In this document: in pieces, positions 43,060-51,337 of the stretch | Numbering within the stretch: position 1 is the first letter of the stretch | Layout: every line of letters starts with the position of its first letter | Assembly: GCA_016196065.1 (NCBI GenBank) | Contig: JACPYL010000012.1 | Span: forward strand, 558,001-622,000 | Length of the DNA: 64,000 bases | Source: Acidobacteriota bacterium | Lineage (GTDB): Bacteria > Acidobacteriota > Terriglobia > Terriglobales > Acidobacteriaceae | Direction: 5' to 3' | Notes under the pieces: model-generated | Seen by the model: the letters and a program-made list of their open reading frames with translations, nothing else | Told to the model about the DNA's origin: nothing | Database searches by the model: none | Program-made: the position numbers and the translations under genes

Positions 43060-43911
43060 TCAGGGGCACTTGGGCGGAATGATTCCCCAGCCTGCGTCAG
43101 GGTGCTGCTTTAGATACTCGACGGCACGCGGCGCTAGGTCGCAAAACCCCTCACAACCCCGCACGCTACTCAGACACGCGGCATTGAATTTGCGCGATGC
43201 CCGAACTTCTTCCACTGATGCGTCCGGCGTGAAAATGTTCTGAATCAACATTCCACCGCCATTTTCCATTTCTAGGATTGCCGAGCCGATAACAAATGCC
43301 TTCGGTTGAAGTTCGCTGTGCGGCATGGCCTCAACCAACCGCCATTCGTGGCCGAGCCATTCAGAGCGACCTTCAACCAATACTTCGCCCGAAACCGACT
43401 GCACGCGACCACCTCGGATCGCCAAATCAACTGTTGCTCCCCAATCGCGTAACCCAATGATTGCTCGCAGTCGTTTGGGAATTGCATTTGTCACGGTCCT
43501 GACGGCCCGAGTCACTCGGTCCCTCTTACCATGACCATCCGTGGTCAGAAGGCCGAACGGACTTATCTCGAAGTCGTACTGGTAATCACTCACATGGTTT
43601 CGTCGATAGTCGTATTCGCGGAGGTCTGTTGATTGTTCTCTAGGCGGTAATGGGTCTGGCGTCCACTTGTATCCGTCGTATCGTTTTATCAATGGAAGAA
43701 CAGAGGCCTCGGTATCGCCGACACCAACGCGGGATGCCTCCGCGAGCATCGATGTTGCGCGATGGACCTCATGCGCAGCGTAGGCACACAGCGAACCCCA
43801 GATAGCAGCAAGAATCAGGAATGTGACGATGATTAGGCGCAGCACAACAGTACGGCCACAGGGCATTGCTCCAAAGCTCCAGTACGGCCAGACGTGCACA
43901 GGTCGTCGCAC
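43060..43911 (-). CDS. Hypothetical membrane-anchored protein
   Basis: Up to 283 residues; the true start may be the internal Met at 43866 (MPCGRTVVLRLIIV). One hydrophobic span (VVLRLIIVTFLILAAIWGSL) near residues 22-42 anchors a globular domain. It has YDGYKWTPDPLPPREQSTDL, then YQYDFEISPFGLLTTD and a C-terminal cysteine cluster (CLSSVRGCEGFCDLAP and a final Cys). I do not recognise a family. Four cysteines near the end suggest disulfides outside the inner membrane. The codon use is ordinary. It is divergent from the glycosyltransferase gene. Confidence 0.55.
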   Translation of the reverse strand: MRRPVHVWPYWSFGAMPCGRTVVLRLIIVTFLILAAIWGSLCAYAAHEVHRATSMLAEASRVGVGDTEASVLPLIKRYDGYKWTPDPLPPREQSTDLREYDYRRNHVSDYQYDFEISPFGLLTTDGHGKRDRVTRAVRTVTNAIPKRLRAIIGLRDWGATVDLAIRGGRVQSVSGEVLVEGRSEWLGHEWRLVEAMPHSELQPKAFVIGSAILEMENGGGMLIQNIFTPDASVEEVRASRKFNAACLSSVRGCEGFCDLAPRAVEYLKQHPDAGWGIIPPKCP

Positions 43912-44095
43912 CCATTAGTTTAGTCTCCACTTTCCCCGAGAAGGTTCCCAAACAGGACGTAGTTGTTGAAAAATCGCAATTACAGTCATTGACCCGCGGG
44001 TCACATTTCGCGTCGGCCCCAATGGAGAGCGAAAAGCACTCCTTTTTCATAACGAGTATCCCGCGGTGTTTCTGCTGGGCCAATAAACAACCTAC

Positions 44096-45478
44096 ATGAA
44101 TTGCGCTGGTCCCTCCGGGACGCATGCTTCTCATTCCGAAATTGAGCCACAACCGACCTTTGCGGTTAATATCTTTCTTCCGCAACAATCTCGATCTGGA
44201 GTCGGGAGACTGAGCAAATTGACCATCGACGAAAATCAGGCACGCATCCGCCGCTCCTTGTTGTGGATGGTTCTGATCGCACTGGTGATCCGGCTGGTTG
44301 TGATGGTCTTTCTGCTCGACGAGCAACTCGATCCTGCGCGCGATCACTGGCACTTTGGATACGAAACCGGACGAATCGCCCGCTCCATCGCCGAAGGCCG
44401 CGGCTTCAGCAGTCCACTGTTCGAAGACACCGGGCCCACTGCCTGGATGACGCCCGTTTATCCCTATCTCGTAGCCGGCGTCTTTAAATTGTTCGGCATC
44501 TATACCAGGACGTCGGCGATTGTCCTGGTATCGCTCAACGCGCTGATCGCGTCCCTGACCTGCATTCCTATCTTTCTGATTGCGCGCAAAGGCTTCGGCA
44601 AGCGCGTCGCCAAGTGGTCCGCATGGACATGGGTCTTCTTTCCATACGCGATCTATTTCCCCGTCGAGCGTATCTGGGAAACATGGCTCGCAACGCTGCT
44701 GCTCTGCCTGATTTTTCTAGTCACGCTCAACCTCGAGCAGGACGACCGCCTGTCGCAATGGGTGCTGTGGGGATTTCTCTGGGGACTCGAAGCGCTCACC
44801 AGTCCATCGGCGCTGTCGGTGCTGCCGTTTCTGGCCGCGTGGATTATCTACCGTCGTCATCGCACTGAGCGAAGGTGGTTCGTGCCCAACGTCGCAGCCG
44901 CGGCTATCTTCATCGCGATGATTTCTCCATGGTTTATTCGCAACTATGAGGTCTTCCATCGCTTCGTTCCGTTCCGCGACAACGTGGGGATTGTTCTCCG
45001 TCTCGGAACGAAAGCAGAAGGCATTCACTGGGCGCACTACGAGTTTGGTCCGTGGCATAACCAGAAGGAATGGGATGAATTCAAGCAGCTGGGCGAGTTG
45101 CACTACATGGACCACAAGAAACAGCAGGCCATCGAATCGATCCGCGCGTATCCCGGATGGTATGTCTGGACATCGCTGCGCCGAGCCGTATACCTGTGGA
45201 CGGGATACTGGAGCCTCGATCGCGCCTATCTTGCCGAGGAACCACTCGACCCGCCCAACATCTTTCTCTGTACCACGCTGACGATACTGGCCCTGTTCGG
45301 ACTCCGGCGCGCTCTAAAGAGCGACTTCGCGGCAAATCTGCCGTACGCACTCGTTCTGTTCTCGTTCCCGCTTGTCTACTACATCACCAGCCCGGAAGTG
45401 TATTACCGGCGCCCGATCGATCCATTTTTCGTGATCCTGAGCGTAGTAGCGGTGTTACCACGCCGAATAAAAGCGTAG
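44096..45478 (+). CDS. GT39/ArnT-like membrane glycosyltransferase
   Basis: Up to 460 residues with about 10-12 membrane spans. After the first span, LLDEQLDPARDHWHFGYETG and GRGFSSPLFEDTGPTAWMTP match the acidic first periplasmic loop of PMT/ArnT-type (GT-C, family 39) enzymes, followed by VYPYLVAGVFKLFG. Later spans include LFSFPLVYYITSPEVYYRRP near the end. Such enzymes move a sugar from a polyprenyl-phosphate donor to a lipid or protein in the periplasm. The first 40 residues are non-hydrophobic and may not be translated; a TTG near 44219 is a possible start. It is followed at once by palindromic repeats. Confidence 0.75.
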   Translation: MNCAGPSGTHASHSEIEPQPTFAVNIFLPQQSRSGVGRLSKLTIDENQARIRRSLLWMVLIALVIRLVVMVFLLDEQLDPARDHWHFGYETGRIARSIAEGRGFSSPLFEDTGPTAWMTPVYPYLVAGVFKLFGIYTRTSAIVLVSLNALIASLTCIPIFLIARKGFGKRVAKWSAWTWVFFPYAIYFPVERIWETWLATLLLCLIFLVTLNLEQDDRLSQWVLWGFLWGLEALTSPSALSVLPFLAAWIIYRRHRTERRWFVPNVAAAAIFIAMISPWFIRNYEVFHRFVPFRDNVGIVLRLGTKAEGIHWAHYEFGPWHNQKEWDEFKQLGELHYMDHKKQQAIESIRAYPGWYVWTSLRRAVYLWTGYWSLDRAYLAEEPLDPPNIFLCTTLTILALFGLRRALKSDFAANLPYALVLFSFPLVYYITSPEVYYRRPIDPFFVILSVVAVLPRRIKA

Positions 45479-45536
45479 AGACGGGGCTTGCCCCGTCTCC
45501 CCCAAAAAGAAAAGAGACGCGGCAAGCCGCGTCTCT
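45478..45536. repeat. Two adjacent GAGACG-type hairpins, copies B and C
   Basis: Copy B (45478-45499) is GAGACGGGGC-TT-GCCCCGTCTC; copy C (45513-45536) is AGAGACGCGGC-AA-GCCGCGTCTCT. They are perfect palindromes separated by a 13-bp A-rich spacer, immediately after (overlapping) the glycosyltransferase stop. Copy B and copy A (28475) differ at two bases that pair. The pair probably acts as a double hairpin at the transcript end, or is a REP doublet. Confidence 0.8.
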
Positions 45537-45595
45537 GCGTTCAGATTCGTTCTCAAAGTCACGAGCAACCAGCAACCAGAAACAGGAAACCGTTT

Positions 45596-47503
45596 CTAAG
45601 CCGTTGCCGGACGCTCTCCACCCTTCACCGGATTCCGTCCCGGCTCGGGCTTGATCACTTGCTGGACGCCGTCGTCATTCTTCGACGGAAGCGGCTTGAT
45701 GGGAGGCAGGTTCCTGCCATCAACCAGCATTTTGATCTCGGTTGCGTCGAGCACTTCGCGTTCGATCAGTGCTTTGGCGATGCTCTCGAGCGTCTCGCGA
45801 TTCTCCGAAAGGATCGTCTTCGCCGTGTTGTAGCCCGCGCTCACCATCTTGCGAACTTCTTCGTCAATCTGGATCGCCGTGGCTTCCGAGTAATCACGAT
45901 GTTGCGCAATCTCGCGGCCCAGGAAGATCTGCTCTTCTTTCTTACCGAAGGTCAGAGGTCCGAGTTCGCTCATGCCCCACTCACAGACCATTTTGCGCGC
46001 CAGTTCGGTAGCCCGCTCAATGTCGTTGCCCGCGCCCGTGGACATGCAATTGAGGAACAGTTCTTCCGCCAACCGTCCGCCCATCAGGATCGCGATCTGC
46101 GTATCGAGATAATTCTTGTAGTAGTTGTGGCGATCGTCCACCGGCAATTGCATGGTCAAACCAAGCGCCATGCCGCGCGGAATAATCGTCACCTTGTGGA
46201 CCGGATCCGAGTGCGGCATTTTCGCCGCCACCAGAGCGTGTCCGGCTTCGTGGTACGCCGTATTCTTCTTCTCGTCGTCCGAGAGCAGAAGCGACTTGCG
46301 CTCCACTCCCATCAGGACTTTATCTTTCGCGACTTCGAAGTCGTACATCAGAACGGCCTTGCGATTCTGGCGGGCCGCTGCCAAGGCCGCTTCGTTCACC
46401 ATGTTCGCCAGGTCAGCGCCCGAGAAGCCCGGTGTGCCGCGAGCCAGCACCGACAATTCAACGTCGTCGGCGAGAGGAATTTTGCGGGTGTGGACGCGCA
46501 GAATTTCTTCGCGGCCACGCACATCCGGACGATTCACCACCACGCGCCGGTCAAAGCGTCCCGGACGAAGCAGCGCCGGATCGAGCACGTCCGGCCGGTT
46601 CGTCGCGGCCATCAGGATGACGCCTTCATTGGATTCGAAGCCGTCCATCTCGACCAGCAACTGGTTCAAAGTCTGCTCGCGCTCATCGTGTCCGCCGCCG
46701 AGGCCCGCGCCGCGATGACGTCCGACTGCATCGATTTCGTCGATGAACACGATGCAGGGAGCATTCTTCTTGCCCTGCTCAAACAGATCGCGGACGCGGC
46801 TTGCGCCCACGCCGACGAACATCTCGACGAAATCAGATCCCGAAATCGAGAAGAACGGCACATTCGCTTCGCCCGCAACCGCGCGCGCCAGCAAAGTCTT
46901 GCCTGTTCCCGGAGGTCCAACCAGCAGTACGCCCTTGGGGATGCGTCCGCCGAGTTTTTGGAATTTTTGCGCTTCGCGCAGGAATTCGATAATCTCGCGC
47001 AGCTCTTCTTTCGCCTCGTCCACGCCGGCCACGTCCTTGAACGTGATCTTCTTCTGCTGCATGGAGAGCAGGCGCGCGCGGCTCTTGCCGAATGACAACG
47101 CCTTGTTTCCGCCCGTCTGCATCTGGCGGATCATGAAGAACCACAAAGCCGCGAGCAACACCAGAGGAGCCAGATTCAGGATCCAACTCGGCCACGTGCC
47201 GTTGCTGATGTCCTTGATATTTACGCTGACGCCCTTGTCGTGCAGCGACTTGTACATATCGGGGAAGTTCGGCGGAACGGTGGTGTGAAACTGGGAGTTG
47301 TCGCTCTTATACTTCCCGCGCACTTCCACGCCGATCACCGTCACTTCACGGACAAGGCCCTGATCCACGTCAGAACTGAACTGCGAAAAATTGATTTCCT
47401 TGTCTTTCTGGGCGTTGCTCCCGGTGCGCACCACCTGCCAGAGCAGGAATGCCGACACCATAATGACTGCCCAGAACAGCACTGTCTTAACGGTTGAATT
47501 CAC
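45596..47503 (-). CDS. ftsH: ATP-dependent zinc metalloprotease FtsH
   Basis: A 635-residue protein of standard length. Two membrane spans lie near residues 6-25 and 108-127. The AAA+ domain has Walker [19 protein letters not shown] near 197, Walker [17 protein letters not shown] near 250 and the second region of homology [21 protein letters not shown] near 303. The zinc protease motif is [16 protein letters not shown] near 417. It degrades misassembled membrane proteins and short-lived cytosolic proteins at the inner membrane. It stands alone; the upstream gap holds a GTGA-N6-TCAC palindrome near 47652-47665 and a large inverted repeat. The C-terminus is a short Pro/Gly/Lys-rich tail. Confidence 0.97.
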   Translation of the reverse strand: MNSTVKTVLFWAVIMVSAFLLWQVVRTGSNAQKDKEINFSQFSSDVDQGLVREVTVIGVEVRGKYKSDNSQFHTTVPPNFPDMYKSLHDKGVSVNIKDISNGTWPSWILNLAPLVLLAALWFFMIRQMQTGGNKALSFGKSRARLLSMQQKKITFKDVAGVDEAKEELREIIEFLREAQKFQKLGGRIPKGVLLVGPPGTGKTLLARAVAGEANVPFFSISGSDFVEMFVGVGASRVRDLFEQGKKNAPCIVFIDEIDAVGRHRGAGLGGGHDEREQTLNQLLVEMDGFESNEGVILMAATNRPDVLDPALLRPGRFDRRVVVNRPDVRGREEILRVHTRKIPLADDVELSVLARGTPGFSGADLANMVNEAALAAARQNRKAVLMYDFEVAKDKVLMGVERKSLLLSDDEKKNTAYHEAGHALVAAKMPHSDPVHKVTIIPRGMALGLTMQLPVDDRHNYYKNYLDTQIAILMGGRLAEELFLNCMSTGAGNDIERATELARKMVCEWGMSELGPLTFGKKEEQIFLGREIAQHRDYSEATAIQIDEEVRKMVSAGYNTAKTILSENRETLESIAKALIEREVLDATEIKMLVDGRNLPPIKPLPSKNDDGVQQVIKPEPGRNPVKGGERPATA

Positions 47504-47683
47504 CTAGAAACTCCTCTGAATCGAGCGCCTCGCTAGTTGTGAGAAAGCGCCACTATCCCGATTAGATGCCGCAGCCCGAAATTCGGATTAAGTAAAGGCC
47601 TCGTGACCACATTCTAGACCTTTTCACGGAAAAACGGGGAACCAGGAGGAGGTGACAGAAGTCACGAGGGTAAGCCGCCGAAC

Positions 47684-47844
47684 GTAGCGCCGGCGCCCCG
47701 CCGGCAGTCGCGAGGGCAACTTGCCCTCGCACCCACGAACAATATCCCGTTCCAGTAGTGGGAACTCAAACGCGTTGCAGGCTTGGGGATTCCATTGTGC
47801 GGGCGGGGGCGCCCCCACGACAGCCGGCAAGGTGCCGGCGCTAC
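47684..47844. repeat. Nested inverted-repeat element with GTAGCGCCGGC outer arms
   Basis: The left arm begins GTAGCGCCGGC (47684-47694) and the right arm ends with its exact reverse complement (47834-47844). Each arm is itself a hairpin (GCCGGC-GCCCC-GCCGGC and GCCGGC-AAGGT-GCCGGC). A second inner pair, GAGGGC-AACT-TGCCCTC and GGGGGCGCCCCC, is also in inverted orientation. It lies between ftsH and the phosphoribosyltransferase-like gene, 8 bp past the latter's stop; the whole 348-bp gap 47504-47851 has no gene. Confidence 0.8.
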
Positions 47845-47851
47845 AAGCCCT

Positions 47852-48379
47852 CTACGTTGCCGCCAGATACGGAAAATTCCGGCCGGTCTGCTCCGGAGAG
47901 CCCAGCCCGTATCCGCACAGAAACGCGTCATCTACCAGGAACCCGAAATAGTCCGGTTGCAGCGGCACCCGCCTGGCGGATTGCCGGTCGAGCAGCGTAA
48001 CCAGTTTTACGGAAGCCGCGCCGCGTGAGCGCAGGTCGCTCATCAGATATTCCGTCGTCACGCCCGAGTGGACCAGTCCTTCGACCAGCAGAACGTGCTT
48101 GCCTTTGATCGCCAGTTCGTGGCTGAAGAAGATTTCCAGCATCGCCCCTTCGCCCGCGTTCTGCTTGTAGCGTGGCTTGATGAAGGTGCAGACCACCGGC
48201 ACTTCCAGCGCGCGCACCAGGTCGGCGATAAACATGAACCCATTTTCCAGGATGCCCAGAGCGATCACCGTTTCACCCCGGTAATCGTCGGAAATCTGGC
48301 GTCCGAGTTCGCGAACTCTTTTCTGGATTTGATCGGCGGAAATGACCTGGCGCAAACCTGTATTGGGCAAAGCGGTCAT
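47852..48379 (-). CDS. Phosphoribosyltransferase-family protein with altered PRPP loop
   Basis: About 175 residues from the ATG at 48379 (MTALPNTGLRQVIS). The overall fold and start (LRQVISADQIQKRVRELGRQ, then ALGILENGFMFIADLVRAL) match hypoxanthine phosphoribosyltransferase. The PRPP-binding loop, normally VEDIxDTG, reads VEGLVHSGVT, so both acidic residues that bind magnesium-PRPP are lost. The end (VPLQPDYFGFLVDDAFLCGYG) matches the HPRT purine-binding end. It may be inactive, regulatory or act on another substrate. The gene is on the minus strand upstream of ftsH, separated by a repeat-bearing gap. Confidence 0.75.
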   Translation of the reverse strand: MTALPNTGLRQVISADQIQKRVRELGRQISDDYRGETVIALGILENGFMFIADLVRALEVPVVCTFIKPRYKQNAGEGAMLEIFFSHELAIKGKHVLLVEGLVHSGVTTEYLMSDLRSRGAASVKLVTLLDRQSARRVPLQPDYFGFLVDDAFLCGYGLGSPEQTGRNFPYLAAT

Positions 48380-48494
48380 AAGTGGAGTGGCGCCTCCGGA
48401 ACGAGGAATAGTAACAGCACTTGGCACTTAGCGGTTAGCTCTTCGCTGGTGCCCCTATCCCCAATCTGCAGACACCACTGTCCCCATAAGAATT

Positions 48495-48631
48495 GTCATC
48501 CTGACCCCGAGCGAGCCGAGGGGGAAGGACCTGCTGGGCTCAATCAGAGAGGAAAGGGAAGAAAATATCGCAATTGGGATGACCCAGCCGCGCAGCGGCG
48601 GAAAGAGAAAGCCCGGCACGGGAGTGCCGGG
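48495..48631. repeat. GTCATCC-type intergenic repeat with 8-bp perfect hairpin
   Basis: GTCATCC (48495-48501) and GGATGAC (48577-48583) are inverted. CCCGGCAC-GGGA-GTGCCGGG (48612-48631) forms a perfect hairpin. The 315-bp gap 48380-48694 between the PRTase-like gene and the YtxH gene holds no coding frame that I trust. GTCATCCTGA-type repeats are frequent between acidobacterial genes. Confidence 0.5.
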
Positions 48632-48694
48632 TAAGCAAAATATGGGAAGGAGTCCCGCCAGGGACGACACTCTCACCCTGAAATTACGGGCGCC

Positions 48695-48988
48695 CTAGTC
48701 GCGCCGCAATATCCGTGACAACGGCTCCGCCTTTGACCGCAATTCCTCGGTAAAGTCAGCGCCCTTCTCGACTGCTTCCTCGAACCGTTCCTTCGCTTCG
48801 TCGGTCCAGTCGGAAATCGTGTCGAGCGTGTCGTCGTAGGAGCGGCGTAAATCCTTGCGAAGCTGTTTGCCCGACTTCGGCGCCAGCAATAGTCCCACGG
48901 CGGCGCCCACACCCAGACCGATCAGCAGGAAGGAGACAGCGGTGCCGACATTGCTGCGTTCCGACGTCTCATATTTTCCAATGCGCAT
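48695..48988 (-). CDS. YtxH-domain membrane protein
   Basis: 97 residues from the ATG at 48988 (MRIGKYETSERSN). One membrane span with the YtxH glycine pattern, VSFLLIGLGVGAAVGLLLAP, near residues 16-35, is followed by KSGKQLRKDLRRSYDD and a long charged helix (ISDWTDEAKERFEEAVEKG). YtxH proteins are small, general-stress membrane proteins; their function is poorly defined. It stands between the phosphoribosyltransferase-like gene and a pair of large exported proteins, all on the minus strand but with long gaps. Confidence 0.8.
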   Translation of the reverse strand: MRIGKYETSERSNVGTAVSFLLIGLGVGAAVGLLLAPKSGKQLRKDLRRSYDDTLDTISDWTDEAKERFEEAVEKGADFTEELRSKAEPLSRILRRD

Positions 48989-49090
48989 AAAAACCTCCAA
49001 AGTCTTATTTTAGCCCCTCGGCGCGCCGCTGGGCGACCCTTGGGACATGGATACCCTATCGCCTCAATCGCGGATCCCTTGAGGGCCCCC

Positions 49091-51337
49091 TTACTTGCTC
49101 TTGTACCCGAACGTGACCTTGGTCTCTTCGTCCACCACCAGAGGCCGCACAAAATGGAATGCGGTTCCGGCATGGGGGACGTCCACTGCAACCGGCAGCA
49201 CTCCCGCGACCCGCCGCTGCAGGTTCATGACATTCGAAGAGGGCGAATTCTGCGCGAGCTGAGCCTGCTTCTTCGCACTGCTCTCAAGCTTCGTGAACTC
49301 CGAGTAGTTGCGGCCATTGAGCGAAAGAGACTCACTGGTCACCTCAACTGTCTCCATTGTGGTGCCCACGTTCAATACAGTGCTCACCGGACCCGGCCGG
49401 TTCGCATCGTAGGCGAAATTCTGTACGCTTGGTTTGAAGCCGGGGGAGTCAACTTTTACCTTCAGCCTGCCCGACGGTAAACCGAACAGCTGCCATTCCC
49501 CTCCCGAATTCGTCACCGCATTCATCACCGCTCCCGTGTCCGTCGAAGTGACGGTGATGCGTGCATTGGAAATGATCGCTCCGCTGGGATCGACCACGAT
49601 GCCTCCCAACTGGCCCGGGAGAGAGAGGTTCAATGGTGCAGACGCAGGTGGAGGCGGTGCAGGAGGAGGCACAAGCCTGGCATCCTCATTGTCCACGCCG
49701 GAAATCCCCAGCGCTACTCCTTCCTGCAACGCCGCTGGCACCAGTTCGGCGGACACGACATCGCCGCCAAAATCCTTCACCTTGAATTGTTCGGGAAGAA
49801 ATACTTCCCACTGCACAAGGGTGATGGGGACATCCATGCGCGGCAGTGACAACTCCGAGCCGCCCTTCTTGGCAAACGGTGCGCCCGAATGCATGAAGAC
49901 GAAGGAAACCGTGTAAGCATCCGTCGGACGAAATCCCGGCCGCAGCATCGGAACGCGATTACCGTCCGGGCCTTCGACCGGCTTCACCTTTTCTCCAGCA
50001 ACATCCGCGGACAAGATGCTGGCGCCCGCGGGCAAAGCAACTTTCAGGAACGGCTGTGCCTGGTTTCTGACTTGTAACCGGACTTCCGTAAGCGACTTGC
50101 CCTCGGACGTCACCATTGTCGTCACCACCGCGCTTTCGGCCACTGCTGCCAGCACGCTGCTGTCAGGAAAGCGTACCCATTCCAGCGCCAATGTTGGATT
50201 TTCGCTGGGCTGCTTGTGATAGCGGAATGCCGCCTGCGGAGGAAAGTGAGCCAGCCCACGCAAGTATGGATTCGTTTCTTTTACGTCCATACGCTTCAGG
50301 CCGCCACCTTCGGTCGCGGTCAGTTCGAGTGTGCCGGAACCTTCGACGAGTACTTCTCCGGTCTCGCGTTGTGCGTTCTTGAAACTAAGGAAGGGAGCGT
50401 CCAGTTTGGACGATGCCAATGCCAGCGACCGCTCCATGGAAATCAGGAATTCATGATTCCGTTGGCTCGCAGCATTCACTTTCAACGTCAGCACTCCCGC
50501 CTGCACTTCGCTCGAATCGAGCGACGCCCCCGTAACTCCGGTGATCTCGTATCCAGCCGGCAAATCAACCTCGAATTGCGCCGGATCCCCTTGCACAACC
50601 GTGATGTCAGCCAGCGCCGCTACGGTCAGCTCGGCCTCGCCCACTGAAATCAGAGTCTTCAAGTCGGCGAGATAGCGCACTTCGCGCACCGGAGTGGGAG
50701 CGGCATTCTCACGCGTCGCCCACCACAGGTTCGCGGATTGTCCCGGAACCAGCGTGGCTTCGATGATCGTGCGTCCGCCCTCGGACTTCCGATTCGTAAT
50801 CAGCCCCGGGTTGATGTTCACAGCGGTATGTTCGCCGGGAATCGTCAACGTGAGTGTCGTACTGCCTGCTGACGGAACTGGCAGGCTGACAGCCGCGCGC
50901 CCCGCATCGATCCGCAATGGAAGCACCGCGTCAAGCGTCACGGAAAATTCCGCCGGACCCGACAACACCGCCGTCTGCGTTCCATTTTCCAGTTGCAGCG
51001 GGAGGCTCTTTGCTTCCTGATGCGCGTCGAGGATTGTCATCCCAGACGACAGCGGCACCTTGACCACACCTTTTTTCAGCACCTCGCCTTGCAACTGAAT
51101 CGTTCCGCCCACGGTCTCGCTGTCCACCTTGAACTTAAGTTCCGCCCGTTTCATCGAATAGGGCTGCGGAGGCAACTCGGGCTTCTTCGCCGGTTTGTTT
51201 GCCAATTCTGTCAAGCGGTTGAATTCATCGAGCGTGAGTGTGACGTTGCCCGGCTCCGGCTCGGGAGGAGTGTTCTTTTCCTGCGCCGCCAGTGCGACCG
51301 ATCCGATCAGCAAAAGTGCCAGCCAAAATGTTTTCAT
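49091..51337 (-). CDS. Large exported beta-rich protein with carboxypeptidase-regulatory-like domain (paralog A)
   Basis: A 748-residue protein with a signal peptide (FWLALLLIGSVALAAQ). Most of it is predicted beta-strand: LKFKVDSETVGGTIQLQGEV near 68, VVKVPLSSGMTILDAHQEAK, IPGEHTAVNINPGLITNRKS and long segments to about 560. Near 585-680 a regulatory-like domain appears (LGGIVVDPSGAIISNARITV, then GGEWQLFGLPSGRLKVKVDS). The body aligns with the upstream gene: both have a strand pair followed by VPLSSG/VSIPAG and a DADVAGE-like segment. The two overlap by 4 bp. It is probably a periplasmic or outer-membrane structural protein; no enzyme motif is seen. Confidence 0.75.
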   Translation of the reverse strand: MKTFWLALLLIGSVALAAQEKNTPPEPEPGNVTLTLDEFNRLTELANKPAKKPELPPQPYSMKRAELKFKVDSETVGGTIQLQGEVLKKGVVKVPLSSGMTILDAHQEAKSLPLQLENGTQTAVLSGPAEFSVTLDAVLPLRIDAGRAAVSLPVPSAGSTTLTLTIPGEHTAVNINPGLITNRKSEGGRTIIEATLVPGQSANLWWATRENAAPTPVREVRYLADLKTLISVGEAELTVAALADITVVQGDPAQFEVDLPAGYEITGVTGASLDSSEVQAGVLTLKVNAASQRNHEFLISMERSLALASSKLDAPFLSFKNAQRETGEVLVEGSGTLELTATEGGGLKRMDVKETNPYLRGLAHFPPQAAFRYHKQPSENPTLALEWVRFPDSSVLAAVAESAVVTTMVTSEGKSLTEVRLQVRNQAQPFLKVALPAGASILSADVAGEKVKPVEGPDGNRVPMLRPGFRPTDAYTVSFVFMHSGAPFAKKGGSELSLPRMDVPITLVQWEVFLPEQFKVKDFGGDVVSAELVPAALQEGVALGISGVDNEDARLVPPPAPPPPASAPLNLSLPGQLGGIVVDPSGAIISNARITVTSTDTGAVMNAVTNSGGEWQLFGLPSGRLKVKVDSPGFKPSVQNFAYDANRPGPVSTVLNVGTTMETVEVTSESLSLNGRNYSEFTKLESSAKKQAQLAQNSPSSNVMNLQRRVAGVLPVAVDVPHAGTAFHFVRPLVVDEETKVTFGYKSK

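Noticed and set aside
45488-47095. Plus-strand frame of 535 codons opposite ftsH
   Set aside because: It is the antisense shadow of ftsH in GC-rich DNA; FtsH is certain, and the opposite translation is Arg/His-rich with no signal or motif.
47652-47665. Second CRP-like site, GTGA-N6-TCAC, upstream of ftsH
   Set aside because: The outer T and A of the consensus are absent on both sides, and the site is about 150 bp from ftsH; too weak to call.
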